The notes under the pieces were generated by a model that had not been told where the DNA came from, did no database searches, and was given only the letters and a program-made list of their open reading frames with translations. A stretch of 64,000 nt of DNA, taken from NCBI RefSeq assembly GCF_041380235.1, contig NZ_JBGIYY010000004.1, positions 186,001-250,000 of the forward strand, in the 5' to 3' direction. The stretch is from Glaciecola sp041380235. GTDB lineage: Bacteria; Pseudomonadota; Gammaproteobacteria; Enterobacterales; Alteromonadaceae. The position numbers were made by a program, and so were the translations under genes. Below, one piece after another: positions 9,348-17,712 of the stretch (the first letter of the stretch is position 1; each line of letters opens with the position of its first letter).

Positions 9348-10324
9348 GCATTCTCTTCAAAAGCAGAAAACAGGCATCCAGTGGCAACCGCGTGGGAGTG
9401 GTACAGCGGTTTTTTATGTTTTTTCTAGATCATTTTCGCCAAGGCGTTAATAGTCTAGGCGAGCTATATAGGACGCCTTTCGCGTCACTGATGACCATTG
9501 GTGTTCTAGGCTTTAGTTTGACTTTGCCAAGTACGCTATACATTCTAGTTAAAAATGCTGAACAAATATCTGAGCAGTGGCAGCAAGCTAGTGAAATTTC
9601 TTTATTTTTAAATGACAATGTAAGTGAAGCGAATGCTCAGCAACTGGTAACGCGTTTGTCGGTGTGGGATGAAATTGCCAGTGTTTCATATATATCTGCG
9701 GATGAAGCGCTGGAGGAGTTTCAGGCCCTTTCGGGTTTGGGCGACGCGATTCAATACCTGAATAAAAATCCTTTGCCGGCAGTTGTGTTGGTTATTCCGA
9801 CGTCTAAACACGCTACTCCAACGGCAGCCGCTATGCTGCTAGACAAATTACGCAAGGAGCGCGAGGTTGAGATAGGCAAACTGGATATAGAGTGGTTGGA
9901 AAGGCTATATGCGCTTTTAGATATTGCGAAAGAATTAGTTTTTTTATTGGCGGTACTGTTGTTTTTTGCAGTGGTGCTGATCATTGGTAACACCATTCGA
10001 CTAAATATTTTAAATCGCCGTGACGAGATTTTAGTAATGAAGCTAGTGGGCGCTACCGATGCGTTTATTCAACGCCCTTTTTTGTATACCGGCTTTTGGT
10101 TTGGATTGCTCGGCGGTATCATGGCTTGGATCACCGTTTCGATTATACTTTGGTGGATAGGCTGGAGCCTAGAGTCGTTTATGGAATTGTATCAAACCCA
10201 GCTAAATATTACGGGCTTAGACGCCAGAGCCCTATTGATTATGCTTGGCCTTTCGGTTTCGCTAGGGCTTATTGGGTCGTTAATTTCAGTGCATCGTCAT
10301 GTGAGTGAAATTGAGCCTGAGTAG
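9344..10324 (+). CDS. ftsX: Cell division protein FtsX
   Basis: Membrane subunit of FtsEX, carrying the signal from cytoplasmic FtsE to periplasmic amidase activators. A 326-residue protein with one TM segment near residues 45-68 (after a cytoplasmic N-terminus rich in basic residues), a periplasmic domain, then three TM segments near 205-225, 250-275 and 295-315. The ILNRRDEILVMKLVGAT segment between TM2 and TM3 is the conserved coupling region of the family. In E. coli rpoH follows directly; here two EAL/HDOD genes on the other strand are placed in between. Confidence 0.95.
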   Translation: MSILFKSRKQASSGNRVGVVQRFFMFFLDHFRQGVNSLGELYRTPFASLMTIGVLGFSLTLPSTLYILVKNAEQISEQWQQASEISLFLNDNVSEANAQQLVTRLSVWDEIASVSYISADEALEEFQALSGLGDAIQYLNKNPLPAVVLVIPTSKHATPTAAAMLLDKLRKEREVEIGKLDIEWLERLYALLDIAKELVFLLAVLLFFAVVLIIGNTIRLNILNRRDEILVMKLVGATDAFIQRPFLYTGFWFGLLGGIMAWITVSIILWWIGWSLESFMELYQTQLNITGLDARALLIMLGLSVSLGLIGSLISVHRHVSEIEPE

Positions 10325-10335
10325 CAGACAGGTTC

Positions 10336-11568
10336 TTAAGGTTTAGCCTGCGGGAACATGTTGGACTGACTTTGATGTAGCAAGTTATTCCACTTAACCG
10401 CTTCTAAATAATATTTATGTAAATCCTCTTCTTCAATATTTAAATCTTTAGCGGCCTTTTTAAATGGTAACCAACTGCTTGACTCTAATGACTTTACGCT
10501 AGCTAAGATTGAATAGTACGGTCCTGTTTGTTCCAATAGTGCCTCGTTGATGCTCGCCGATATGGGTATTTGTTCTAATAGCTCTGCCATATCTCGGTCA
10601 AGAATGACGTCAATCAATGAAAACAGCCCAGCCATAAATGCCGACATCGCATCTTGAGAATCAGTAAGCTCCGCATCAATCAATTCACAGTATTTTGCCC
10701 TCACCAATGACACTTGCAAGAGCTCTTGGACATTGTCTTGATTGAGTTGTGCAATCGATACAATGGCAGCAAATTTACGCAGCATTAGTTCACCTAAATA
10801 AGTTAACGCATGCTTTATTGAGGTGATCTTATGAGACTTGTTAATTAAAGGGTTATTAATAAAGCGCATAAGCAAATAAGAGAGTGTTGCATCATGTTCA
10901 AACGTCGAGCGAATTTTATCCATATCGATGTTTGCATCTGAGGTCTGCGCCAGCAGGCTGAGCAAGCTAAGTTTATTTGCCGGTAACTCTTTTTGAGTTT
11001 TATGCTGACGGCTTAAAAAGAAATACCCTTGGAAATAGTGGAAGCCAGCATCAACGCACTTTTGATATTGCTCTGGATTCTGCACATTGGTCGCAATAGT
11101 TGCTATGTCATGAGCAGAGATATCCTGCTGCAACTGGCTTAGGGTCTGCCGTGAAATATGATTGATGTTTATTTTGAGATAGTCGGCAAGATCAAAATTA
11201 ATCGTATCTAAGGTACGATCATTTTGTATAGAAATTCTATATCCTTGCTGACGCAAACTTTTGACGGCTTCAATTAATTCAATGTCACTTGCTTCTATTC
11301 CAGGTATCTCTAATACGGTGTCCTGCGGCGTGAAATCTGCAGGCAAGCCTTGTAATACAGTTTGTCTGGTGATACTGATAACCGAAACAAAACCCGACAA
11401 CAACTCCTCAAGACCAATGCTTACAGATGTATTAGCCTCTGCGGTTTCTTCGTTGAGCTCTGGCAACAGTTCAGGTAGCGCGCCTTCCTCGCCATCTCTA
11501 AACACCAATTGATATGCAAAGAGTCGCTGTTTTTCGTCAAATATGGGTTCACGTGCAAAAACAATCAT
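10336..11568 (-). CDS. HDOD protein with strongly degenerate EAL domain
   Basis: A 410-residue protein with an EAL-like fold at about residues 1-190 and an HDOD domain at about 195-395, the YuxH-type arrangement. The EAL part has lost nearly all catalytic positions: the EAL motif is QLV (in FAYQLVFRDG), the LE-x-TE position reads LEIPG, DD has become ND (SIQNDRT) and AEGVET has become ATNVQN. Only the fold and the terminal GFHYFQGYFF motif remain. c-di-GMP hydrolysis is therefore excluded by sequence; a protein-interaction or scaffold role is inferred. It starts 5 bp after the stop of its paralogue (11574-12809) and ends 11 bp from the convergent ftsX stop. Confidence 0.85.
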   Translation of the reverse strand: MIVFAREPIFDEKQRLFAYQLVFRDGEEGALPELLPELNEETAEANTSVSIGLEELLSGFVSVISITRQTVLQGLPADFTPQDTVLEIPGIEASDIELIEAVKSLRQQGYRISIQNDRTLDTINFDLADYLKININHISRQTLSQLQQDISAHDIATIATNVQNPEQYQKCVDAGFHYFQGYFFLSRQHKTQKELPANKLSLLSLLAQTSDANIDMDKIRSTFEHDATLSYLLMRFINNPLINKSHKITSIKHALTYLGELMLRKFAAIVSIAQLNQDNVQELLQVSLVRAKYCELIDAELTDSQDAMSAFMAGLFSLIDVILDRDMAELLEQIPISASINEALLEQTGPYYSILASVKSLESSSWLPFKKAAKDLNIEEEDLHKYYLEAVKWNNLLHQSQSNMFPQAKP

Positions 11569-11573
11569 CTGTG

Positions 11574-12809
11574 TTAGTTTTCCGTCAATGTAGATTTCAT
11601 ATCGTCAGCCCACTGTACCGATGCATAGTACATTTTAAAAAGCTCTGATTCTTTAATGCCTGCTTTGTCGCTAAGCTCATAAATCACTGCCCAGTCTGCA
11701 CGTTCAAAGGCAAAACATAGACGCAGTTGTAGGGCTAATTTGCTATTTGTGTGTATTTCACAAAGCGCTTGCTTGACCTCGTCTGAAAACGGCAGGGATT
11801 GCATTATTTCAGTCATAGGCATATCCATTAGTGCATCAATATGTGAAAACAGACCTAAAATATAGCTGCTGGGTGGATTTTCTTTTAGCTCCATAGATGC
11901 CGCCATTAGCTTACAAAAATGCGCTCGTACTAAGCTAGATACAATCAGGTCAATAGGCTTATTGCCCTTTAAGTTTGCAATCGCTAACAAGGCTATAAAC
12001 TTCTTAAGCTCGATCGTACCTAGGTATCTTAATGCATGATGTAAGGAGTCGATTTTCTGACGTTTGTTGAACAATGGGTTATTAATAAAGCGCATTAGTT
12101 TATATGTTAAGCCAACGTCTTTTTCACATACCTCACTGACTTTATCGAAGTCAAAATCTGCCGCCGAACTAAGTGCAACCAGTTGCACGACAGAAGACGC
12201 TAAAATGTCTACATTCTTGTGTTTAACGACTTCAGGTTTTGATAAGAAATATCCTTGAAAGTAATCAAATCCGGCGTTTTTGAAACGCTCAAATTCTTCA
12301 CTGGTTTCAATTTTTTCAGCGATTAATATCTTGCCCTGTTGTTTTAAGGTTTCAATTTTTAACATTAACGCTTGGTTCGACAAATCAAGTAGGTCAGACT
12401 CGACCTTTACATAGCGGACAAAGGGCAATAATGGGTCCCATGTTGCGGAAAAATCATAGTCGTCTAAGGCAATTTTATATCCCATGTTTTTAATGTGTTC
12501 GCAGGCCTTCAAAAATGCCGGTGTAACTTCTACACTTTCGACTATTTCAATGACTACACTGAGTGGATCTAAAGTAGAAGGGAATCGGTATAATATGGTG
12601 TCTTGATGAAAATTAATAAAAGCGGGCTTATTAAAGCAGAGATTTTCAACACCAATAGACAAGTGACTTTCTGCTAACATTGAGCTAGTCGCTTCGTCTG
12701 GCGATATTTCTGGGAAGCAGTTGCTTACACCATCACGGAACAGCAATTCATATGCAAAAACACGTTTTTTTGTGTCGTAAACAGCTTGGCGCGCTACAAA
12801 TGTAAACAT
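11574..12809 (-). CDS. EAL-HDOD domain signalling protein
   Basis: A 411-residue EAL-HDOD protein, paralogue of the next gene. The EAL-like half (residues 1-190) retains more of the catalytic set than its partner: YELLFRDG for the EAL loop, IEIVES for LE-x-TE, ALDDYDF for the DDFG metal site, KVES for K-x-D and AEKIET for AEGVET, ending GFDYFQGYFLSKPE. The loop motif itself is not EAL, so activity is doubtful but c-di-GMP binding is possible. The HDOD half includes LMRFINNPL and HALRYLG. It leads a two-gene operon between ftsX and rpoH, transcribed against both. Confidence 0.86.
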   Translation of the reverse strand: MFTFVARQAVYDTKKRVFAYELLFRDGVSNCFPEISPDEATSSMLAESHLSIGVENLCFNKPAFINFHQDTILYRFPSTLDPLSVVIEIVESVEVTPAFLKACEHIKNMGYKIALDDYDFSATWDPLLPFVRYVKVESDLLDLSNQALMLKIETLKQQGKILIAEKIETSEEFERFKNAGFDYFQGYFLSKPEVVKHKNVDILASSVVQLVALSSAADFDFDKVSEVCEKDVGLTYKLMRFINNPLFNKRQKIDSLHHALRYLGTIELKKFIALLAIANLKGNKPIDLIVSSLVRAHFCKLMAASMELKENPPSSYILGLFSHIDALMDMPMTEIMQSLPFSDEVKQALCEIHTNSKLALQLRLCFAFERADWAVIYELSDKAGIKESELFKMYYASVQWADDMKSTLTEN

Positions 12810-12934
12810 AGTTGTCCTTCATTATAGTATGATTGGGTCAAATGTATTTTTGCTGATTTTTGCAGCATTTTTACCCGGAAACTAAAAAAAACTGGTATTT
12901 ATTCGATAAAGCAATAAAAGATATCAACAAACAC

Positions 12935-12962
12935 TTGAGTTTTTGAAATCTGCCCTTATATT
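12935..12962 (+). promoter_or_regulatory. Candidate sigma-70 promoter for rpoH
   Basis: TTGAGT at 12935-12940 and TATATT at 12957-12962 with a 16-bp spacer, about 85 bp before the rpoH start. Only the match to consensus supports it; other promoters may exist in this 237-bp gap. Confidence 0.4.
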
Positions 12963-13046
12963 TAATCGAATAAACATAAAATTATTTTGCGAACTATCGG
13001 TCATTTAAACAGTCAAAAGGTCTGTTACAAAATGAATGAGGTAACA

Positions 13047-13898
13047 ATGAAAGAAAAAATGCAAACACTCGCTCTAGCCGTACCCCATAGCGGAAGCATT
13101 GAAAGTTATATTCAAGCTGTTTCTCGCATTGATATGTTATCGGCAGAGGAAGAAAAATCTTTGGGACTCCGTCTGTTTGAAGAAGGTGACTTGGAGGCTG
13201 CGCGTCAGTTGGTTATGTCTCATCTGCGCTTTGTCGTGCATATTGCTAAATCATACTCAGGTTACGGTTTACCCCAAGCTGATCTCATCCAAGAAGGTAA
13301 CATTGGTTTGATGAAGGCGGTTAAGCGCTTCGACCCAAACGTCGGCGTTCGTTTGGTTTCGTTCGCGGTGCACTGGATCAAAGCAGAAATTCATGAATTC
13401 GTCTTAAAAAATTGGCGTATTGTGAAAGTCGCTACTACTAAAGCTCAACGCAAATTATTTTTTAATCTACGCAAGTCGAAAAAACGCTTGGGTTGGTTTA
13501 CTCACGCAGAAGTTCAAAAGGTAGCTCAAGAGCTAGGCGTAAGTACCAAAGAAGTGTTGCAAATGGAAGCTCGCATGAGCAGCCAAGATCAGGCTTTTGA
13601 TTTGACCAACGACGATGATGAGTCAACTACGTTTAGTCCTGCTCAATTCTTAGAAGATAAAACTGCTGACGTTGAAAATACGGTCATTAATGATGATATT
13701 GATCTTGCTGCAAGTAAGCGTCTGTATTCGGCTATCAAAACCTTAGATGAGCGCAGTCAGCACATTATAGAAACACGATGGTTGTCGGATGATAAAATGA
13801 CCCTACAGGACTTAGCTGACGAATATCAGGTGTCAGCTGAGCGTGTGCGTCAAATCGAAAAGAACGCTATGAAGAAACTGCAAGCTGCAATGCTGTAG
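13047..13898 (+). CDS. rpoH: RNA polymerase sigma-32 (heat shock) factor RpoH
   Basis: Directs RNA polymerase to heat-shock promoters. All sigma-70 regions are present: region 2 with HLRFVVHIA and DLIQEGNIGLMKAV, the RpoH box QRKLFFNLR near residue 132, and region 4 with LQDLADEYQVSAERVRQIEK at the C-terminus. Start 13047 is chosen because TGAGGT lies five bases before it and the resulting 283-residue protein aligns with the E. coli start (MTDKMQSLAL against MKEKMQTLAL). Starts at 12987 and 13032 are in frame but fit less well. A strong terminator follows at 13915. Confidence 0.96.
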   Translation: MKEKMQTLALAVPHSGSIESYIQAVSRIDMLSAEEEKSLGLRLFEEGDLEAARQLVMSHLRFVVHIAKSYSGYGLPQADLIQEGNIGLMKAVKRFDPNVGVRLVSFAVHWIKAEIHEFVLKNWRIVKVATTKAQRKLFFNLRKSKKRLGWFTHAEVQKVAQELGVSTKEVLQMEARMSSQDQAFDLTNDDDESTTFSPAQFLEDKTADVENTVINDDIDLAASKRLYSAIKTLDERSQHIIETRWLSDDKMTLQDLADEYQVSAERVRQIEKNAMKKLQAAML

Positions 13899-13914
13899 TA
13901 ATTACACAAAATTG

Positions 13915-13941
13915 AAAACCCCGCATATAGCGGGGTTTTTT
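13915..13941 (+). terminator. Rho-independent terminator of rpoH
   Basis: AAAACCCCGC and GCGGGGTTTT pair perfectly over ten bases around a 5-nt loop and are followed by further T. It starts 17 bp after the rpoH stop. Confidence 0.92.
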
Positions 13942-14020
13942 ATGGATGATAAAATAATGTTTAGTAGAAGGGGTCTTTTTAATCAACAGCGCTAGACGAG
14001 TTTGTGGCTTGCAAGGCTAA

Positions 14021-14917
14021 CTAGGCAGGCAGGACCCAATATTGCCCTGAAAATTCAGCAACTTCATTGTCTTCGTCTAGAATCTCAACCCGCAATGTCA
14101 CAGAGCATTTCTTGCCCCGCTGAAGCATGTCGAATTTACCTTGAACCGTCTCAAGTTTGCATATGGCTCTGGGTTTCATGGTAATTGGTTTATGGTAATG
14201 AATAGAGGCATCGCCTAGCACTATTTCGCCGCTCAAGCCTTTTTGTTTAAGTTGCAAAAATATCATGCCCCATCCAGTAAGTGTTGCCAGAGAGTAAATG
14301 CTGCCAGCAAACATACTGCCATGCAGATTGATATTCTTATTAAGTGATGCGCGAGTCTCGATTGCGAGCTCTGTATACTGATATAGCTTAATACCCATGT
14401 GTTCTGTAATCGGGATCTGTTCGTGCCAAGTTCGCTGTAACTCTCGACACCACTTAGGGTGCAGTACCAATTTATTATTATCAAACAGTTGTTTGCGCAT
14501 TTGCTTGCGTTTTAACTTTCCTAACTCGTTAGGCGCCTCGTCAATAATCTCAAAGCCACAATTGTGAAAAAACTCGATAGAAGATTCTCTGGAGTTAGTG
14601 ACGGCTCGTTCTGCACCCATATCACGTGACACTTGCTCTAATGCCGACAAAATAATCTGCCCTAGGCCTTGTCGGCGATATCGCTTATCTACAGCGATGT
14701 GCCTAATTTGGGCTTCTTCAGTAGTGTTTAGGTGCACGCGACCGCAAGCTACGACTTCCCCATCAGTATTTTTTACAACACGATGTTCGCTTACACCTTC
14801 ATATTCGTCTTTTTCTGAGCCTTTTGGATATCCCCATGGTTCACGCAGCCATAGCCAGCGAAAAGCATAATACTCGGCCATTTCTTCATCGGTTTTGGGT
14901 TTATTGACAATAAACAA
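14021..14917 (-). CDS. yiiD: GNAT-thioesterase fusion, YiiD (FabY/MadA) family
   Basis: Two-domain protein: an N-terminal GNAT acetyltransferase fold (about residues 1-140, with RYRRQGLGQIIL as the acetyl-CoA pyrophosphate loop) and a C-terminal hotdog thioesterase-like domain (HGSMFAGSIYSLATLTGWG near residue 205). E. coli YiiD has the same layout and has been linked to malonyl-ACP decarboxylation at the start of fatty-acid synthesis; the same role here is inferred. No ATG fits the N-terminus. TTG 14917, preceded by GGATAAG, gives 298 residues and aligns with the E. coli start region; a TTG at 14956 would add 13 residues. It lies next to dtd, as in E. coli. Confidence 0.85.
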   Translation of the reverse strand: MFIVNKPKTDEEMAEYYAFRWLWLREPWGYPKGSEKDEYEGVSEHRVVKNTDGEVVACGRVHLNTTEEAQIRHIAVDKRYRRQGLGQIILSALEQVSRDMGAERAVTNSRESSIEFFHNCGFEIIDEAPNELGKLKRKQMRKQLFDNNKLVLHPKWCRELQRTWHEQIPITEHMGIKLYQYTELAIETRASLNKNINLHGSMFAGSIYSLATLTGWGMIFLQLKQKGLSGEIVLGDASIHYHKPITMKPRAICKLETVQGKFDMLQRGKKCSVTLRVEILDEDNEVAEFSGQYWVLPA

Positions 14918-15014
14918 GATTCTTATCCATATCAGCGAAAACTGTTTGTTAAACAATACTTCATTTTAGCTATATTGCCTAAAATTGCACGTTGCTTATT
15001 CTAAGATACAGACC

Positions 15015-15452
15015 CTAGATTTTAAATTGAAAGGTTACAGGCCCGTCGTTGACTAAGGAAACCTGCATGTCTGCACCAAATATTCCTGTTTCACAGCTCT
15101 GATACTGTTCGTTAACGTGAGCAATAAATGCGTTATAAATGTGCTTTCCATGTTCGGGTGATGCGCCCAATGAAAAGCCTGGTCGATTACCTTTGTCGGT
15201 CTGGGCCACAAGGGTAAATTGCGAAACCACTAATAGCTTTCCGCCGACATCGGTTAAGTTAAGGTTCATTTTGCCATTGTCGTCATTAAATATTCGATAC
15301 TGATGGACTTTCTTTGCCAGCTTTTCGAGTTGCAATTGACCGTCAGTTTTTTCGACGCCTAGCAACAGCAAGATGCCTTTTTGGATACTGGCAACCGTTT
15401 TCTCATCGACCTTTACATCTGCAGTTTTTACTCTTTGAATTAGGCCAATCAT
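15015..15452 (-). CDS. dtd: D-aminoacyl-tRNA deacylase Dtd
   Basis: Hydrolyses D-amino acids mischarged on tRNA and so protects protein chirality. The 145-residue length is exact for the family. The two signature motifs are present: SQFTL at about residues 78-82 and the Gly-cisPro motif GPVTF at 137-141, which excludes L-aminoacyl substrates. The start overlaps the stop of pip by 4 bp (ATGA), so it is translationally coupled to pip. Confidence 0.96.
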   Translation of the reverse strand: MIGLIQRVKTADVKVDEKTVASIQKGILLLLGVEKTDGQLQLEKLAKKVHQYRIFNDDNGKMNLNLTDVGGKLLVVSQFTLVAQTDKGNRPGFSLGASPEHGKHIYNAFIAHVNEQYQSCETGIFGADMQVSLVNDGPVTFQFKI

Positions 15453-16396
15453 GACGTGCTTTGCGGTTGTTTGGCAAGCGCATCCATGATTTCAATGAGT
15501 TTTGACTTAATGCCGGGCTCTGACGCACTGTGACCGCCATCATTTATAATAAATAATTCAGAACGTGGTAGTGCCTTGTGGAGCTGATAAGCGGCCGACA
15601 CTTGGCAAACCATATCGTATCTACCGTGCACAATATGGGTTGGAATATTCACAATTTTGTGGGCGCTATTTAAAATATGGTTCTCTGGAATAAAACACTG
15701 GTGTTTTAAATAATGACACTCTAATAACGCTAAGCTTTTGACTTGCTGATTCGATGCGGTGGTGCTTGACTGCTGTTGGTCTGGGATTAGCTTAGATATT
15801 GCGCCTTCCCAATCAAACCAAGCACTTAAGGCATTTTTAGATACCGTTTCATCGTTGCTATTAAAAAGCTCATAATAAGCCTGCGATATTTGTTTGGAAC
15901 CCTCGCTATGACTTGGAATGCTTTTACTAAAGTTAATATATGCATCTGGAAATACTTGGGCTGCGCCACCGTTAGGCTCTAAAAACCAGTCAAAATCTTG
16001 TTGGCGCGCCAAAAAAATACCTCGAAGTATTAGGCGTGTTACTGCCTCGGGATGCGCAATAGCATAACAAAGCGCTAGCGTTGCACCCCATGAGCCCCCA
16101 AATACATGCCAAGTACTAATATTGAGATGCTGGCGCAGTGCTTCGATATCTTCTATTAGGTCTGCAGTAGTGTTGTGCTCGAGTTCGCCAAACGGTTGAG
16201 ATTGCCCACAACCTCGTTGATCAAAGCCAATGATGTGATATTGCTCCGGATTGAACGCCCACTGAAAGTTAGCATTTATGCCAGCCCCAGGACCGCCATG
16301 TAAAAACAGAACTGGAATGCCATTTGGATTGCCAGCCTCTTCAACATGCAGAATATGCTCATTTGACACAGGAAATTTGAATGAATGGTTGGGCAC
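15449..16396 (-). CDS. pip: Proline iminopeptidase, S33 family
   Basis: Cytoplasmic alpha/beta hydrolase that releases N-terminal proline from peptides. The 315-residue product has the oxyanion motif LHGGPGAG at about residues 33-40, the nucleophile in GGSWGATLAL near residue 105, the acid residue in GRYDM and the catalytic histidine in GGHSASE near residue 295. It is the first gene of the pip-dtd-yiiD operon, an arrangement shared by Alteromonadales relatives. The gene is divergent from the DUF2959 lipoprotein across 124 bp. Confidence 0.92.
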   Translation of the reverse strand: MPNHSFKFPVSNEHILHVEEAGNPNGIPVLFLHGGPGAGINANFQWAFNPEQYHIIGFDQRGCGQSQPFGELEHNTTADLIEDIEALRQHLNISTWHVFGGSWGATLALCYAIAHPEAVTRLILRGIFLARQQDFDWFLEPNGGAAQVFPDAYINFSKSIPSHSEGSKQISQAYYELFNSNDETVSKNALSAWFDWEGAISKLIPDQQQSSTTASNQQVKSLALLECHYLKHQCFIPENHILNSAHKIVNIPTHIVHGRYDMVCQVSAAYQLHKALPRSELFIINDGGHSASEPGIKSKLIEIMDALAKQPQSTS

Positions 16397-16520
16397 TGAA
16401 TCCTCGGCTCCGGCTTATTCTTTTGCTTGTATTGTAGTATAGTTAGCGACACATGTTTGATGTTAAGGGTACAACTAACAAAAACATCACCTTAATTTAC
16501 ATACAGGTAAAGGATATACA

Positions 16521-17174
16521 ATGGTTCATAAGTTATTTTTAGCAGCCGCTATGGTCTTACTCGTTTCAGGCTGTCAGTCGGCAATAGACGATGCATATTT
16601 TAGTATGTGGGACAAAATTGGCGTTGAAAAACGAGATATTTTGGTTGATCGTGTTGAAGATGCCCAAGATTCACAAAAAGAAGCGCAGGAAGAATTTGCA
16701 GACGCATTGTCTCAGTTTAGTGCGCTTATTAACTTTGATGGTGGCGAGCTTCAAGATATTTATGAGAAGCTAAAAGACGAGTATGAGGATAGCAAAAGCA
16801 GCGCTGAAGAAGTCTCCGATCGCATTAACAAGGTAGAAGCGGTTGCAGACTCTCTTTTTCGTGAGTGGGAAGAAGAGCTAAACGCTATCGGTAATGCCAA
16901 TTTACGCAGAGATAGTGCCTCAAAACTTAAATCAACTCGCCGTAATTACGATAGTCTATTGCGCTCGATGCGCAGAGTTGAATCAAGCATGACGCCAGTA
17001 TTGGCGTCTTTGCAAGATAATGTGCTTTACCTAAAGCATAATTTAAATGCCAATGCTATCAGTTCGCTTCAGGGCGAATTAACTACCATAAAAACGGATG
17101 TGGACTCTTTAATAAAAGAAATGAACGAAGCAATTAAGCAATCTGATGCGTTTATTGCAACGATAAGAGGCTAA
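16521..17174 (+). CDS. DUF2959 family lipoprotein
   Basis: A 217-residue secreted lipoprotein: residues 1-17 form a signal peptide ending in the lipobox LVSGC (Cys 18). The rest is rich in charged residues and predicted helical or coiled coil, with the SMWDKIGVEKRDILVDRV segment typical of DUF2959 right after the lipobox. The function of the family is unknown; an envelope-associated role is inferred from lipidation. It has a ribosome site AAAGGA before the ATG. A hairpin follows 24 bp after the stop. Confidence 0.85.
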   Translation: MVHKLFLAAAMVLLVSGCQSAIDDAYFSMWDKIGVEKRDILVDRVEDAQDSQKEAQEEFADALSQFSALINFDGGELQDIYEKLKDEYEDSKSSAEEVSDRINKVEAVADSLFREWEEELNAIGNANLRRDSASKLKSTRRNYDSLLRSMRRVESSMTPVLASLQDNVLYLKHNLNANAISSLQGELTTIKTDVDSLIKEMNEAIKQSDAFIATIRG

Positions 17175-17197
17175 GCTATAGCTTGTTTTCTAACATT

Positions 17198-17219
17198 TGG
17201 TGCTGCTTGAGCAGCACCA
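17198..17219. terminator. Hairpin between the convergent DUF2959 gene and metJ
   Basis: GGTGCTGC and GCAGCACC form a perfect 8-bp stem with a TTGA loop, extended by one T-A pair. Neither side has a clear T run, so it may be a weak bidirectional terminator or a 3'-end stabilising stem. Confidence 0.45.
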
Positions 17220-17241
17220 GTGCTTATCTGTTCTACTTGAT

Positions 17242-17574
17242 TTAGTCTTTTTCAGAGCCTTGATGTTTGTCTAGTGTAGCTGTTCCCATTGCTTCCATGA
17301 TCTGTCTTGCTTCTGCTGGAATGCGATTGGGATTATCCTTTCTTAAGTCCGCATCGTCAGGCAAAGGCTGGCCGGTAAAGGCATGTAAAAATGCTTCACA
17401 GAGTAATTCGGAGTTCGTCGCATGTCGTAAATTGTTCACCTGGCGGCGTGTACGTTCATCTGTTAATACCTTTAAAACGTTAATGGGAATCGATACCGTT
17501 ACTTTCTTTACCTGCTCAGATTTCTTTCCGTGCTCTGCATAAGGGTGTATGTATTTACCGTTCCACTTTGCCAT
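17242..17574 (-). CDS. metJ: Methionine regulon repressor MetJ
   Basis: Ribbon-helix-helix repressor that binds Met boxes with S-adenosylmethionine as corepressor. The 110-residue product (E. coli 105) has the DNA-binding beta strand KKVTVSIPINVLKVL at residues 23-37 and the helix TNSELLCEAFLHAFTGQPLP, both highly conserved. It is divergent from metF with the Met-box array in the 138-bp gap, so it probably regulates metF and itself. Confidence 0.97.
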   Translation of the reverse strand: MAKWNGKYIHPYAEHGKKSEQVKKVTVSIPINVLKVLTDERTRRQVNNLRHATNSELLCEAFLHAFTGQPLPDDADLRKDNPNRIPAEARQIMEAMGTATLDKHQGSEKD

Positions 17575-17639
17575 TTTGATGCCGTTAGTTGCTTTTAGTT
17601 ATATCAAAAGTCTAACTGGAATAATAAAAAGGTCAATAT

Positions 17640-17699
17640 AGACGTGTAAACTGCTTGACGTCTAGACGTAGTTTGCGTACTTTAGACGTCTAAACGTCC
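17640..17699. promoter_or_regulatory. MetJ operator: array of Met boxes
   Basis: Against the consensus AGACGTCT, 8-bp units run contiguously from 17640: AGACGTGT, AAACTGCT, TGACGTCT, AGACGTAG, TTTGCGTA. After a 4-bp offset come a perfect AGACGTCT (17684-17691) and AAACGTCC (17692-17699). The array overlaps the metF promoter and ends 13 bp before its start codon. Confidence 0.92.
17655..17683 (+). promoter_or_regulatory. metF promoter within the Met boxes
   Basis: TTGACG at 17655-17660 and TACTTT at 17678-17683 are spaced by 17 bp and lie inside the MetJ array, so bound MetJ would block RNA polymerase. Confidence 0.6.
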
Positions 17700-17712
17700 A
17701 AAAGGTTTCTGT

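Noticed and set aside
17575..17712. SAM riboswitch before metF
   Set aside because: The region is occupied by Met boxes and has no riboswitch-like paired core; MetJ control explains it.
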